DNA from: Fulvitalea axinellae | GTDB taxonomy: Bacteria; Bacteroidota; Bacteroidia; Cytophagales; Cyclobacteriaceae | NCBI RefSeq assembly: GCF_036492835.1 | Contig: NZ_AP025320.1 | Location: forward strand, 162,743 to 226,742 | Length of the DNA: 64,000 nucleotides | Reading direction: 5' to 3' | Shown: piece after piece, positions 1 to 8,601 of the stretch | Layout of the letters: every line of letters starts with the position of its first letter | How positions within the stretch are numbered: the stretch's first letter is position 1 | The notes under the pieces: model-generated | Seen by the model: the letters and a program-made list of their open reading frames with translations, nothing else | Database searches by the model: none | What the model was told of the DNA's origin: nothing | Position numbers and translations under genes: made by a program

Positions 1-391
1 ACTTAGGGTATGCTACGGGAAAAGTACAAAAACAGCAAAAAGCATAGCGAAACGCCCCAAAAACTTACTTATGGATAAGTGGGCGTATATCATCGCAGTG
101 AAATCCTAGCCAATATAAGTGAAATGTGTCCTTGCTCCAAGCCTCTGGCCAAAGAATCAGGTCCCGCTTATCAACGATTTTTACGGCAGAAACACGAATA
201 TTTCCGGTCGGCGCTAATCACAAACAAGCTTGGCTACAGATTCGTTTACAAAGTTGAATTACCCGCATAAATTCTGTACTTTGATTAGGGCAATATTCTG
301 GTCCTGAGAGGGTTTTAACTTGGTGGATTAGATATCGGTTGCCCTTATAAATACGGGGTGGGAAGTGGCGATACATATAATTTGAAGGATT
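1..391. other. Intergenic, no gene recognised
   Basis: No convincing gene was seen. A 63-codon open frame at 79-270 (+) has no recognisable domain and was not called. Just before 392 the sequence becomes A/T-rich with an AGGA-like stretch about 6 bases from the NfeD-like start, so a promoter for the NfeD/flotillin genes probably lies in the last 100 bases. Confidence 0.4.
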
Positions 392-955
392 ATGAACGAT
401 TTTAACCTATGGTGGGAAGCTTTGCCTTTGCTGGCCAAAGGCTATTGGAGCCTTGCCTTACCCGCAACGGTAGTTTTTTTGGTAATGATGGCACTCACCC
501 TTATGGGGAGTGACGCTGATATAGACGCCGACGACCCCACAGACAGCGACGGAAGCATTATCTCGGTTAAGACGATAGTGGGATTCTTCACATTCTTCTC
601 CTGGACCGGCATAGCGACACTTAACTCCGGAGCGGCTTCTTGGCTCTCCTTGGTCTACGCCCTTATAGCCGGTATTTTGGTGGTTATAGCGTTGGTATGG
701 CTTATGTCCCTGATTCCCAAACTAAGCGCCGACGGCACTACCAGACTAGGGGAAGCCTTGCTAAAAAGCGGGGAAGTATATTTAACTATACCGCCCATGA
801 GAACAGGGCTGGGCAAAGTACAAGTAGCCGTCAACGGAGGCTTAAGGGAGCTGGAAGCCATGACAGACGAATCCGGATCATTGGGCACTGGCACTCAGGT
901 AGTGGTAATAGAAGTACTGGACGGAGGTACGCTTCTGGTTTCCAGGTTAGAGTAA
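392..955 (+). CDS. NfeD-like membrane protein (flotillin partner)
   Basis: A 187-residue protein with a hydrophobic segment at about 18-38, an acidic loop (GSDADIDADD), two more hydrophobic segments at about 60-110, and a soluble C-terminal part of about 75 residues (GLGKVQVAVNGG, ending TLLVSRLE). This resembles the small OB-fold domain of NfeD/YqiJ proteins. NfeD-type proteins are commonly encoded beside flotillins and are thought to act with them in membrane organisation; the flotillin gene starts about 400 bases downstream on the same strand, which supports the call. It lacks the ClpP-like protease domain of long NfeD proteins. The membrane layout and domain are seen in the sequence; the partnership is inferred from the neighbour. 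Confidence 0.72.
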   Translation: MNDFNLWWEALPLLAKGYWSLALPATVVFLVMMALTLMGSDADIDADDPTDSDGSIISVKTIVGFFTFFSWTGIATLNSGAASWLSLVYALIAGILVVIALVWLMSLIPKLSADGTTRLGEALLKSGEVYLTIPPMRTGLGKVQVAVNGGLRELEAMTDESGSLGTGTQVVVIEVLDGGTLLVSRLE

Positions 956-1358
956 TTGGGGTATTTAATATGAGGTATTAAGTCTTAGGTTCTGTCTCAA
1001 TGTAGTTGCTTAAGGTATATGGTGGGTTTCTATAAGGGGAATCCGATAAACCATAAAGTTGGCAAGACTCAAAACCAAACTGGTGCGAGCGGAACGCTCG
1101 TACCCAAAAGTGTTGTAGCCTCTAGCTACACACTTCAGTTTGACAAGCCAGATCAACACAATTGTACCTAATACTTCATACCAGATACCTAATTCCAAAA
1201 AAGAACACACAATTCACTTTTATATATGGGTAGAGGCTCAAGACTGAGGCTTGACGCAACTGGCGTTTACGCGATAGTTTCATCAAAATTCGGTCTTGGG
1301 CTGATACACTTAGGAGTCAATCCAGATCATGTAGTTTTTTCATTTAACCAACAAACCA
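956..1358. other. Intergenic with a hairpin-rich, REP-like patch
   Basis: The gap between the NfeD-like and flotillin genes is unusually long for a functional pair. It holds two adjacent small hairpins at about 1084-1130: GAGCG-GAA-CGCTC and TGTAGC-CTCTA-GCTACA. The flanks (about 1010-1180) look like a mobile or dispersed repeat rather than coding sequence; a 66-codon frame on the minus strand there has no recognisable domain. No second copy was found in this window, so the repeat nature is an inference. Confidence 0.35.
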
Positions 1359-2939
1359 ATGGGATCAAGTTTATTGGCCGTTATCGTCGGCGGGGTCGTC
1401 TTTCTGATGATCATCCTTATTTCCTTGTTCAAGCGTTACAAACGCTGTCCATCAGACAAAATTCTGGTGGTTTACGGTAAAGTGGGGGGCGGAACGGCCC
1501 GTTGTATCCATGGCGGAGCGGCCTTTGTATGGCCGATTATCCAAGACTTCGCTTTCTTGGACCTCAAGCCCGTCTCTATCGAAGTGAACCTTACCAACGC
1601 CCTGAGTAAGCAGAACATTAGGGTGGACGTTCCGTCGAGGTTTACGGTGGGCGTATCCACCGAGCCGGTGATTATGACCAACGCCGCCGAGCGTCTTTTG
1701 GGCCTGTCTATGGAGCAAACCCATGATTTGGCCAAAGACATTATTTTCGGTCAGTTACGTTTGGTGGTGGCCACTATGGATATTGAGGAGATCAATAGCA
1801 ACCGCGACAAGTTTCTCTCAAACGTGGCCACGAACGTGGAAGCCGAGCTCAAGAAAATCGGTTTGCGACTGATCAACGTGAACGTGACCGATATCAAGGA
1901 CGAGTCCGGCTATATCGAGGCCTTGGGCAAAGAGGCGGCCGCCAAAGCCGTAAACGACGCCCGTAGAAGAGTGGCCGAACAAACCCGTGACGGATCCATC
2001 GGCGAGGCCATTGCCGTAAAAGAACAGCGAGTCCGCGTATCGGAAACCGAGGCCGAAGCCAAAGTGGGCGAGGCCGAGGCTATGCGTACCCAGCGTATCA
2101 AGATGTCTGAGGCGGAAGCCAAAGCCAAAATCGGTGAAGCCGAAGCGGATTCCCAAGCCAAAATCGGTGAGGCCGAGGCTTTGAGGTCACAGCGTATCCA
2201 AGTATCGGAAGCCGATGCCCGTGCTGTGGAAGGCGAGAACCAAGCGAAGATCGATATTGCCGATTCGGAGTCGGTGCGTCGTGAGAGAGCTGCCGAGGCC
2301 TTGAGAAAAGCCGTCGCCGCCGAGAAAGTTGGCGAAGCCAAATCTTTGGAAGAAGCGTACCACGCCCAAAAGGAATCGGAAGAGGCGAGAGCCAAGCGCG
2401 ACAAGGCCCGCCAAATGGCCGACGTGGTGGTGCCGGCCCAGATATCCAAAGACAAGACGGAGATAGACGCCGAAGCGGAAGCCGAGAAGATCAGAAGGCA
2501 CGCCAAAGGCGAAGCCGACGCCATATTTTTCAAGCGTCAGGCCGAGGCCAAAGGTCTTTACGAAATCCTCTCGAAGCAGGCCGAAGGTTTGGACCAGATC
2601 GTCAAGGCCGCAGGCGACGATCCGCGTGACGCCGCCATGCTCCTTATCGCCGACAAGCTTCCTGAGTTGGTGAAACTCCAGACCGAAGCCATCAAGAATA
2701 TCAAGATCGACAAAGTGACCGTCTGGGACGGAGGCAACGGCAACGGAACGCCGGAGTTTATTTCGGGCTTGTATAAGTCAGTGCCGCCATTGCAGGATAT
2801 GTTCAATATGGCCGGAATGCAGTTGCCTGATTTCCTGAAAGGCAAAGACCTGAAGAAACCTGTGGAAGTTCAAGAAACGGAAGCCCTAAACGGTGTTGAC
2901 GTTATAGATGAACCTAAAAACGGATCGTCGGAGAATTAA
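1359..2939 (+). CDS. Flotillin family protein
   Basis: A 526-residue SPFH/flotillin protein of the YqiK type. It begins with one N-terminal membrane helix (about 4-23), followed by an SPFH domain (about 28-210, including VDVPSRFTVGVSTEPVIM and the run around GQLRLVVATMDIEEINSNRD). A long Ala/Glu/Lys-rich coiled coil follows (about 215-420) with repeated GEAEA elements typical of flotillins. The tail is Pro/Gly-rich and probably disordered. Flotillins assemble into membrane scaffolds that organise microdomains. The ATG at 1359 was chosen because it directly precedes the membrane helix. A hairpin terminator follows the stop. Family assignment is firm; the specific role in this organism is unknown. 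Confidence 0.93.
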   Translation: MGSSLLAVIVGGVVFLMIILISLFKRYKRCPSDKILVVYGKVGGGTARCIHGGAAFVWPIIQDFAFLDLKPVSIEVNLTNALSKQNIRVDVPSRFTVGVSTEPVIMTNAAERLLGLSMEQTHDLAKDIIFGQLRLVVATMDIEEINSNRDKFLSNVATNVEAELKKIGLRLINVNVTDIKDESGYIEALGKEAAAKAVNDARRRVAEQTRDGSIGEAIAVKEQRVRVSETEAEAKVGEAEAMRTQRIKMSEAEAKAKIGEAEADSQAKIGEAEALRSQRIQVSEADARAVEGENQAKIDIADSESVRRERAAEALRKAVAAEKVGEAKSLEEAYHAQKESEEARAKRDKARQMADVVVPAQISKDKTEIDAEAEAEKIRRHAKGEADAIFFKRQAEAKGLYEILSKQAEGLDQIVKAAGDDPRDAAMLLIADKLPELVKLQTEAIKNIKIDKVTVWDGGNGNGTPEFISGLYKSVPPLQDMFNMAGMQLPDFLKGKDLKKPVEVQETEALNGVDVIDEPKNGSSEN

Positions 2940-2984
2940 TATCCCCAGTCGATATTTGTTAAAGTTTTTTCCAAACTATACTGT

Positions 2985-3014
2985 AAAGCCTGGCCACATA
3001 CGCCGGGCTTTTTC
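2985..3014 (+). terminator. Rho-independent terminator after flotillin gene
   Basis: Inverted repeat AAAGCCTGGC / GCCGGGCTTT with a short loop, ending in a T-run, about 45 bases after the flotillin stop codon. Confidence 0.75.
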
Positions 3015-3186
3015 TATACGGCCAAAAAGGTAAACCAAGCTATCCTTACCCGTTCCGACATTATCATAAGACCTAAAATATAAAGCCGAATCGATTTGTT
3101 TAAAAAAAAACATTTAAGTGTTAATGTGCAGTAAATCAAATGAATATGATTCTGTTAAAATCATTTTGAATACGAAAAATCAAAAT

Positions 3187-3200
3187 ATGCTTTAAAGCAT
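3187..3200. promoter_or_regulatory. Perfect 14-bp palindrome, possible operator
   Basis: ATGCTTTAAAGCAT is fully self-complementary and sits in the promoter region of the Spy-like gene at 3257. Regulatory function is inferred only from symmetry and position. Confidence 0.25.
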
Positions 3201-3256
3201 TAAACCATATTTAAGATTTGGAATCTAACAAACCGATACCAACTAGGAATAAGACT

Positions 3257-3748
3257 ATGAAAAGATTTATCGGACTTTTTGTTTTTGTGTTTTGTCTGTC
3301 GATGGTAGCCGACCATGTAGCCCTGGCCCAAGGCAGGGGAAGGGGCGGACGTGGACGCGGTGGCCGGGGAGGCCAAGAGAGAGTTCAGAGAACCCCGGAA
3401 GACAGAGCCAAAGCACACGTTAAGCGCCTCGACAAAGGATTAGAGTTGACCAAAGAGCAAGAGGACAAAGCATATCACATCACCTTGGTTTTCAACAAGG
3501 AGATGGAATCGATGAAGGACCAGCGTGAGAGCTTGAGCCGTGAGGAGATGAGAACTAAGATGACGGCGGCCCGCAAGACTATGGACAGCGACCTTCAGAA
3601 GATCTTGACAGATGAGCAAAAGAAGAAATATGCGGAGATAAAGCAAACTATGGCCGATAGACGTAAGGAGAGAAGAGACGCTGTTTCGGAAAAACGTAAA
3701 AAAAGAAGAGCTTCAGGTGAAAATAGCCGTCCGGAGTCGATAGATTAA
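3257..3748 (+). CDS. Spy/LTXXQ-like small periplasmic protein
   Basis: A 163-residue secreted protein with a signal peptide (about 1-24, MKRFIGLFVFVFCLSMVADH...ALAQ). A Gly/Arg-rich stretch (GRGRGGRGRGGRGG) follows, then a charged helical region with the pattern LDKGLELTKEQEDKAYHI and LQKILTDEQKKKYAEIK. Two such helical motifs with an L-T-x-E/D-Q core are typical of small Bacteroidota proteins of the DUF4890/Spy-like type, which are thought to be periplasmic chaperones or stress proteins. The ATG at 3257 was preferred to an upstream in-frame ATG at 3218 because the signal peptide starts there. It ends in a very basic tail. It appears monocistronic, closed by a strong bidirectional terminator. 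Confidence 0.75.
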   Translation: MKRFIGLFVFVFCLSMVADHVALAQGRGRGGRGRGGRGGQERVQRTPEDRAKAHVKRLDKGLELTKEQEDKAYHITLVFNKEMESMKDQRESLSREEMRTKMTAARKTMDSDLQKILTDEQKKKYAEIKQTMADRRKERRDAVSEKRKKRRASGENSRPESID

Positions 3749-3890
3749 TGAGTATTATGCCACACCGAAAAAATAGAGCGTAACAGGCCCAGGAACTAAA
3801 TAGATCAGCCAGTAGGAATAAGATAAACCTTCTCTTCCTAATGGTTCCACCCATGGAAATTACACTTGTCTGGAGACTGTTACGCTCAAA

Positions 3891-3938
3891 CAAAAGAAAG
3901 CCATTGGACTAATAATCAGTCCAATGGCTTTCTTTTGT
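3891..3938. terminator. Bidirectional terminator with 20-bp perfect stem
   Basis: CAAAAGAAAGCCATTGGACT is repeated inverted after a 7-8 base loop, giving a perfect stem of about 20 bp flanked by A-run and T-run. It lies between the converging Spy-like (+) and GH20 (-) genes and can stop transcription from both sides. Confidence 0.88.
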
Positions 3939-3995
3939 TTTGGAAGAATATGAGACCATTGGGCCACCATATTCCGTTATGTTTATCTTGCGCTG

Positions 3996-6050
3996 TTACA
4001 GCGAAGATCCTTTAAGTCTTTTAGGCAACTTGGAAGTGCGCTGAACCAATTTTTCGATACTTTGCTGGATAATCAGCTCAGTGTCTTCGCCCGGTTTTTT
4101 GCCTTTTTCCAAAGTTTTTTCGGCTTCTTTCTTCCAAGCTTTTTTCGGTCTGGCTTTGATTGTTAGCGCCTCTGTGCCCAATTGGGCTAAAGAGCGGAGA
4201 TTTTCCGAATGGGGCACCAATTTCTTGAGATAAGGAGCCTTAGCGGTCAAGGCTACAAAATTCTCATGGTTATTCTCCCATTTGCTCAGGTATGCCAACA
4301 ATTGCTTTTTAGTCTCTTTATTCGGACTCTGGATATAGTCTTCTGTCAACATCTTGAAGGCCAGCGCATCCGGAGCGTCCACCGTACAGGCGTCGGCGAA
4401 GAGGGTGAAAGGAGAGTAACTTTCGTACTCCGTACCGCCCTTATTTCTTGTATAGCCTTTCAAAGGCTCTGACACGTTAGCCAATACCTCAAGTGCGGAA
4501 ATATCCTGATTGTTGGCGATATTCCTTAAGATCACTTGGCGGTTGCGGATATGCGTAAGGCCGAGTTCCTCCAGTCTGAAGCTTACTTGTTCCAAACGAC
4601 GATACATATCGCGGGCGTCCTTATACTTGGCCGGTGACCAAAGGCGTTCGGCAATGGCTATAGTACGAGGCCAGATTCTCGAATCGATTGTCGTTGGAGT
4701 TACGAGTTCGGACCACATTGTGGCTTCTCCACCCACAATGTTTTTGGTTTGCTCCGGCGTAAGTCCGTGTCCTTCCGGCAATGGCTCGGTAGCGTAGTGG
4801 TGGCTGGCCGGTTTCAGAACATCGATATAAAAACCGTTTGAAAGCAAGGTCATATAACCGCCTTTGGCCGCGTTGTGCAATGACTCAAGTCCTCTCCAAG
4901 ACTGGATAACGGCGGTTTTGGGCAAGGCAGGCTGAAGGATTTCGTCCCAGCCCATCATCTTCTTGTCGAGTTTTTCGAGGATTGTCAACAGCCTTTTGTT
5001 GAAATGCGTCTGCAAAGCGTGGTTGTCTTTGAGATTGTTCGATTTCATAAAGGCCTGAATCTTCTCGTTGGCGTCCCAGTGCTTGCCTTCGTTCTCGTCG
5101 CCGCCAATGTGGAAATAGGCGTCAGGGAACAGCGGAGCGATTTCGCTAAATACCTCTTCCAAGATCTCGTAAGTGCGCTCGTTGGTAGGGTCAAGTGTCG
5201 GGTCGAAGATGCCGGCGTAGCGCTGGATCGTGTAGGTTGTGTCATTACTGCCGATTTCCGGGTAAGTGATCAACCAAGCGGTAGCGTGGCCGGGCACGTC
5301 AAATTCGGGAACGACACGAATACCGCGCTCGTCGGCGTATTCAATCACTTCCTTAATTTCTTTCTGGGTGTAGAACATTCCGTCAGAAGCTTGCAAGTGC
5401 AGTTTCGGATGGCTTTTTGTCTCTACCCGGAATCCTTGGTCGTCGGTGAGGTGCCAGTGCATCACGTTCATCTTTACAGCAGCCATACCGTCGAGGTTTC
5501 TTTTGATTACGTCAAGTGGCTGGTAGTGACGGGCGACATCGATCATCAGGCCGCGCCAAGGGAAGCGAGGCTCGTCCTCGATGCGCATAGCCGGGAAAAA
5601 GTAGCCTTTGTCGTCGGTTTCCAAGAGCTGGAGCAAGGTTTCCAAACCGTGCATGGCGCCGAGATCGGTTTCGGCATCCAGACGAATTTTGCCGGAGGCG
5701 ATATCTAGCGTATAGCTTTCGTTTTCGCCCAAAACCACTTTGCCCGGTCTGTTTACGTTGATGATAAGCTCGGCCTCTGGGCTATTGTCGCCAGCATCGA
5801 GGAAGCCTTGGCGGAAGAACATTCCCGAACGACCGTCGAGCCTGCGCAAGAAGCGTGTGGCGTTAGGGTAAATACGCTGGTCGGGGTTGCCGGTAAAGGC
5901 TACGGTAAAATCCGGAGCGATATCGAAGCGCCCCGTGGCCGGCACCATTTTCTTGGGGACGGGCATCAGATTGAGCGTTTCGGCTTTTTGCGCTTGCGCG
6001 GAAAAAATGACTGACGCTAGTGCGATCATGGCCAAAAACAATTTTTTCAT
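3996..6050 (-). CDS. GH20 beta-N-acetylhexosaminidase
   Basis: A 684-residue secreted enzyme that removes terminal beta-linked GlcNAc or GalNAc. A signal peptide (1-20, ending SAQA) is followed by the GH20 N-terminal domain (about 25-160) and the catalytic TIM barrel (about 162-500). Visible signatures are HWHLTDDQGFR (198-208), EFDVPGHATAW (249-259) and the catalytic Asp-Glu pair D318-E319 in HIGGDENEGKHW. The C-terminal region of about 180 residues is helical and very basic at the end (KKAWKKEAEKTLEKGKK), beyond the usual core. Substrate-assisted hydrolysis is the known family mechanism. It is the last gene of the minus-strand glycan cluster. The released amino sugars could feed the NagB/transporter pair at 48-51 kb; that link is inferred. 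Confidence 0.95.
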   Translation of the reverse strand: MKKLFLAMIALASVIFSAQAQKAETLNLMPVPKKMVPATGRFDIAPDFTVAFTGNPDQRIYPNATRFLRRLDGRSGMFFRQGFLDAGDNSPEAELIINVNRPGKVVLGENESYTLDIASGKIRLDAETDLGAMHGLETLLQLLETDDKGYFFPAMRIEDEPRFPWRGLMIDVARHYQPLDVIKRNLDGMAAVKMNVMHWHLTDDQGFRVETKSHPKLHLQASDGMFYTQKEIKEVIEYADERGIRVVPEFDVPGHATAWLITYPEIGSNDTTYTIQRYAGIFDPTLDPTNERTYEILEEVFSEIAPLFPDAYFHIGGDENEGKHWDANEKIQAFMKSNNLKDNHALQTHFNKRLLTILEKLDKKMMGWDEILQPALPKTAVIQSWRGLESLHNAAKGGYMTLLSNGFYIDVLKPASHHYATEPLPEGHGLTPEQTKNIVGGEATMWSELVTPTTIDSRIWPRTIAIAERLWSPAKYKDARDMYRRLEQVSFRLEELGLTHIRNRQVILRNIANNQDISALEVLANVSEPLKGYTRNKGGTEYESYSPFTLFADACTVDAPDALAFKMLTEDYIQSPNKETKKQLLAYLSKWENNHENFVALTAKAPYLKKLVPHSENLRSLAQLGTEALTIKARPKKAWKKEAEKTLEKGKKPGEDTELIIQQSIEKLVQRTSKLPKRLKGSSL

Positions 6051-6218
6051 GGCTTGAGAGATTTGTGACGGATTGTCCGGCCCGTACGGGCTTTTGACTA
6101 TCCGGGTTGAAAATCCTTTACAAACCTGAATATTGCTTTTTTGTAGCTCAAAACCAATGACCGAGGGACGATGGGTGGGCAGATAGGGGGAAATGCCCGC
6201 TTTTGCGTGCGATAGGTT

Positions 6219-8231
6219 CTATTTTTTGTCTCCAGCCAATGCTTTTGGAGGTTTGGGACTTTGGTCCAAAACGCTCCAATCACTCACTTTGCGGAGCGTC
6301 TCCAGACGGTATGCCATATACCAAACCGGAAGCCAGGAAGAATCGACATTGCCGGAGCCGTGGCCGGCTTTTGTCTTGCTCCATGCCCAGTTCGCTTGGT
6401 AAATAGTACTGAACTGCCCGCCTGCGGGAATAATGTCGCCGTTTGCGTCCGGTTTTTTTCCGTCGCTGACCAGTGAGTTTCCTTCGTGCCAGATCGCTTG
6501 GGCGCGTTGTAGCCAAATATCGTTTCCTGTAAGCTTGGCCAGCTCTACCCAATCGCTGACCCACACTAACGCATAGTGGTCAAGGTGATTGTGCGCCGCC
6601 GATACCGAGGTGGCGCCTGTGCTTCGGTAACCGCTTTTGGCCAGGAAACTTTTCTCGGGAAACCTGACATCGTAGTGCCATTGCCAAGACGCCAAATACT
6701 GAGAAAGCCTTTCCGCTTTTTCCAAATAACCTTTGTCTTGGGTGGTTTTGTGCAAAAGCATCGCTGACCGCAACAGCGGGAAAGATGATTCCTTGTCCAC
6801 GCAGTTGGTTCCCAACGCTCCCGCCACCGTGTAGCCATGGTCTTGGAACTGACCGAAATAGAAATCGAAGGCCTTAAGGGCGGCGTCGAGGTATTTTTGC
6901 TTTTCGGTAATATGGAACGCTTTTATCATGCCCGGGATCAGAAACGCTCCGGTAGTGCCGTTTCTGTTAAGGCATTCGCCTTTGTTGTTCCAATATTTGC
7001 CCAAGCGTCCGCTTTCCTCCTGTTGGGAAATCATAAAGTCGCAAATAGCCAAGGCTACGTCCTTGTAATTGGGTTTGTATACACCACATTTTTTCGCAAG
7101 CTCAAAAGCCTCGAAAAACTGGTAGGAGGCGGTGCCGAGGTTACAGGCGTCTTGGGCCTCCCAAGCCCGCCCTCTGGGAAGAAGCTGGTCGTAATGGCAT
7201 CGGAACAGTCCGTTTGGCATGGAGCAGTCGCGGGCCCATATGTCAAGGCTTTCCAGACCCTTTTCCAAAGCGTCTTTGTCTTTTCGGCTGATGTATTCGT
7301 ACAAAAAAGCGTTCGCTAAGGAAATGTTTTGTCCGCAAAAACCGGTTTCGTAGCGCCAATAATATTTGTGTCCCCAACCTTCGGATTTGCTATGCCTTTT
7401 CAAGCCAAGACGAAATCCCTTGAAAGGCCCTTCTTCGCTCCAAGAGTGCGTTTTAATAAAATCGATGCTGAGGTCCCTGATCTTTTCGGCGGACTTTTCG
7501 GGTTTTGTGGGGCGGTAGCCTTTCTTCCAAGCGAAATCCAGAAATTTGGAACTGGCCCCGTGCCCGTTTTCCTTTGGCGCCAATACCACCCAAGCCGATA
7601 ATTTTAGGCTTTGCCCGGATTTGAGGCTTAAGTTGCGGGCGTAAGGACCGGTAAATGAGTTTTTCCCCGAATAACTTCTCGGCGTTTCCTCCTCAGGCCA
7701 GATCAGCCGGTGGTAGGTGTTGTTTTGCTTTGGCATCAAGGAGCAGGAGAAAGGGATCGATTTGTCATTGAAATCGGAGAAAAGCGCGACAGTCCACTTG
7801 TCGTTTTCCGAATACGTGGCGCCGGGCACCGACGTCCGGTTATAGGAGAAGACCCAAGGCAGACCTTTGTCCGTAAAGGTTTTTGGTTCGTTTCCGTCGC
7901 CCCAAGGATTACCGTTGTAGCTGAGGCCGGGAATCATCCCGTAATCGAATTTTCCCGGCGTTTTCACCTCCATAGTGGTGCGGAAGGAGTCGAGATCTTT
8001 GCCGATGTTTGTGACTGTACGTTCCCATAGGAATATCCCTTCCTCTACCTCATTCACTTTATCGATCACCTTCAGCCGGCCGTCTTTTAATGGGGTGAGG
8101 GTAGCGATATGCGAATCGGCAAACTTCAAAGTGCCCGATTCTTCTGAAAAATGGAAGCCTTTGTCTTTCGGCGAACCGCAACCGAAAAAAAGGAAAAAGA
8201 ATATGATCGTAAGGTGGAAATACTGTCTCAT
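6219..8231 (-). CDS. Lipoprotein with (alpha/alpha)-toroid glycosidase-like domain (paralog A)
   Basis: A 670-residue lipoprotein. The ATG at 8231 was preferred to the one 36 bases upstream because it begins a lipoprotein signal (MRQYFHLTII...FFGC). The N-terminal half (about 25-260) is beta-rich; the C-terminal half (about 270-650) is helical, with repeated hairpins such as DACNLGTASYQFFEAFELAKKCG, VDKESSFPLLRSAMLL and YLASWQWHYDV, resembling six-hairpin glycosidases. It aligns over its whole length with the next gene upstream (8602-10650), sharing the VDKESSFP, YLASWQWH and HxHLDHYAL-type blocks, so the two are tandem paralogs. No CAZy family could be assigned from the sequence alone. A role in releasing or trimming a complex glycan at the cell surface or periplasm is inferred from context. 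Confidence 0.6.
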   Translation of the reverse strand: MRQYFHLTIIFFFLFFGCGSPKDKGFHFSEESGTLKFADSHIATLTPLKDGRLKVIDKVNEVEEGIFLWERTVTNIGKDLDSFRTTMEVKTPGKFDYGMIPGLSYNGNPWGDGNEPKTFTDKGLPWVFSYNRTSVPGATYSENDKWTVALFSDFNDKSIPFSCSLMPKQNNTYHRLIWPEEETPRSYSGKNSFTGPYARNLSLKSGQSLKLSAWVVLAPKENGHGASSKFLDFAWKKGYRPTKPEKSAEKIRDLSIDFIKTHSWSEEGPFKGFRLGLKRHSKSEGWGHKYYWRYETGFCGQNISLANAFLYEYISRKDKDALEKGLESLDIWARDCSMPNGLFRCHYDQLLPRGRAWEAQDACNLGTASYQFFEAFELAKKCGVYKPNYKDVALAICDFMISQQEESGRLGKYWNNKGECLNRNGTTGAFLIPGMIKAFHITEKQKYLDAALKAFDFYFGQFQDHGYTVAGALGTNCVDKESSFPLLRSAMLLHKTTQDKGYLEKAERLSQYLASWQWHYDVRFPEKSFLAKSGYRSTGATSVSAAHNHLDHYALVWVSDWVELAKLTGNDIWLQRAQAIWHEGNSLVSDGKKPDANGDIIPAGGQFSTIYQANWAWSKTKAGHGSGNVDSSWLPVWYMAYRLETLRKVSDWSVLDQSPKPPKALAGDKK

Positions 8232-8601
8232 CTGCTCAACCAATGTGGGGGGAATCCCGTGCGCCATTCATACGCAAGATAATGAAAAAAACGCTCTTAG
8301 CCGTTGCGCAAAGCCGAAATGGAGGGAGTCAGGGTGTTTTTGGAAGGGGGCAAATTGTGTTTTTGGTCTTTGGTACGAGATATTGGGTTCGAAGTATGTG
8401 CAGGGGGGTAAAGAACGGTTAATATTTCAGATTACGGTTTCCTGCAGAAAAAATCAGGACAGTTTCCCATCCTGATTTCCAAAAAATGAATAAACCCAAA
8501 ATACTTATCTTATCTCCAAAGCAATATCAGACGCTAATTTGCTTTCAACGGAAGGCAAAATATCCATGCAGTCTATTTACTCTCGACTCTTTACTTTGCA
8601 C
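8232..8601. other. Intergenic between the two paralogs
   Basis: Contains a terminator for the upstream paralog (8447-8479) and two degenerate copies of a TTTACTYTGTAC-like motif at about 8574-8602. The 200 bases upstream of 8231 must hold a promoter if the terminator is efficient; no clear consensus was recognised. Confidence 0.45.
8445..8478 (-). terminator. Terminator after paralog B
   Basis: Inverted repeat AAATCAGGA / TCCTGATTT with a 10-base loop. Read on the minus strand it ends in a run of six Ts. It lies about 120 bases past the stop of the 8602-10650 gene, so that gene and the 6219-8231 gene are probably separate transcription units. Confidence 0.7.

Larger units (their letters stand above)
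2940..3256. other. Intergenic upstream of Spy-like gene
   Basis: After the flotillin terminator the region is A/T-rich. It holds a perfect 14-base palindrome, ATGCTTTAAAGCAT, at 3187-3200, 57 bases before the next start codon, which could be an operator. No other gene or RNA was recognised. Confidence 0.4.

Noticed and set aside
79-270. 63-codon plus-strand frame at the window start
   Set aside because: Too short, no hydrophobic or domain signature and no neighbour supporting it.
1818-2533. Minus-strand Ala/Ser-rich frames inside the flotillin coiled coil
   Set aside because: They arise from the repetitive GAAGCC-type codons of the coiled coil on the plus strand.
5004-5708. 234-codon plus-strand frame inside GH20
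   Set aside because: Shadow of the GH20 gene, which has complete catalytic motifs on the minus strand.
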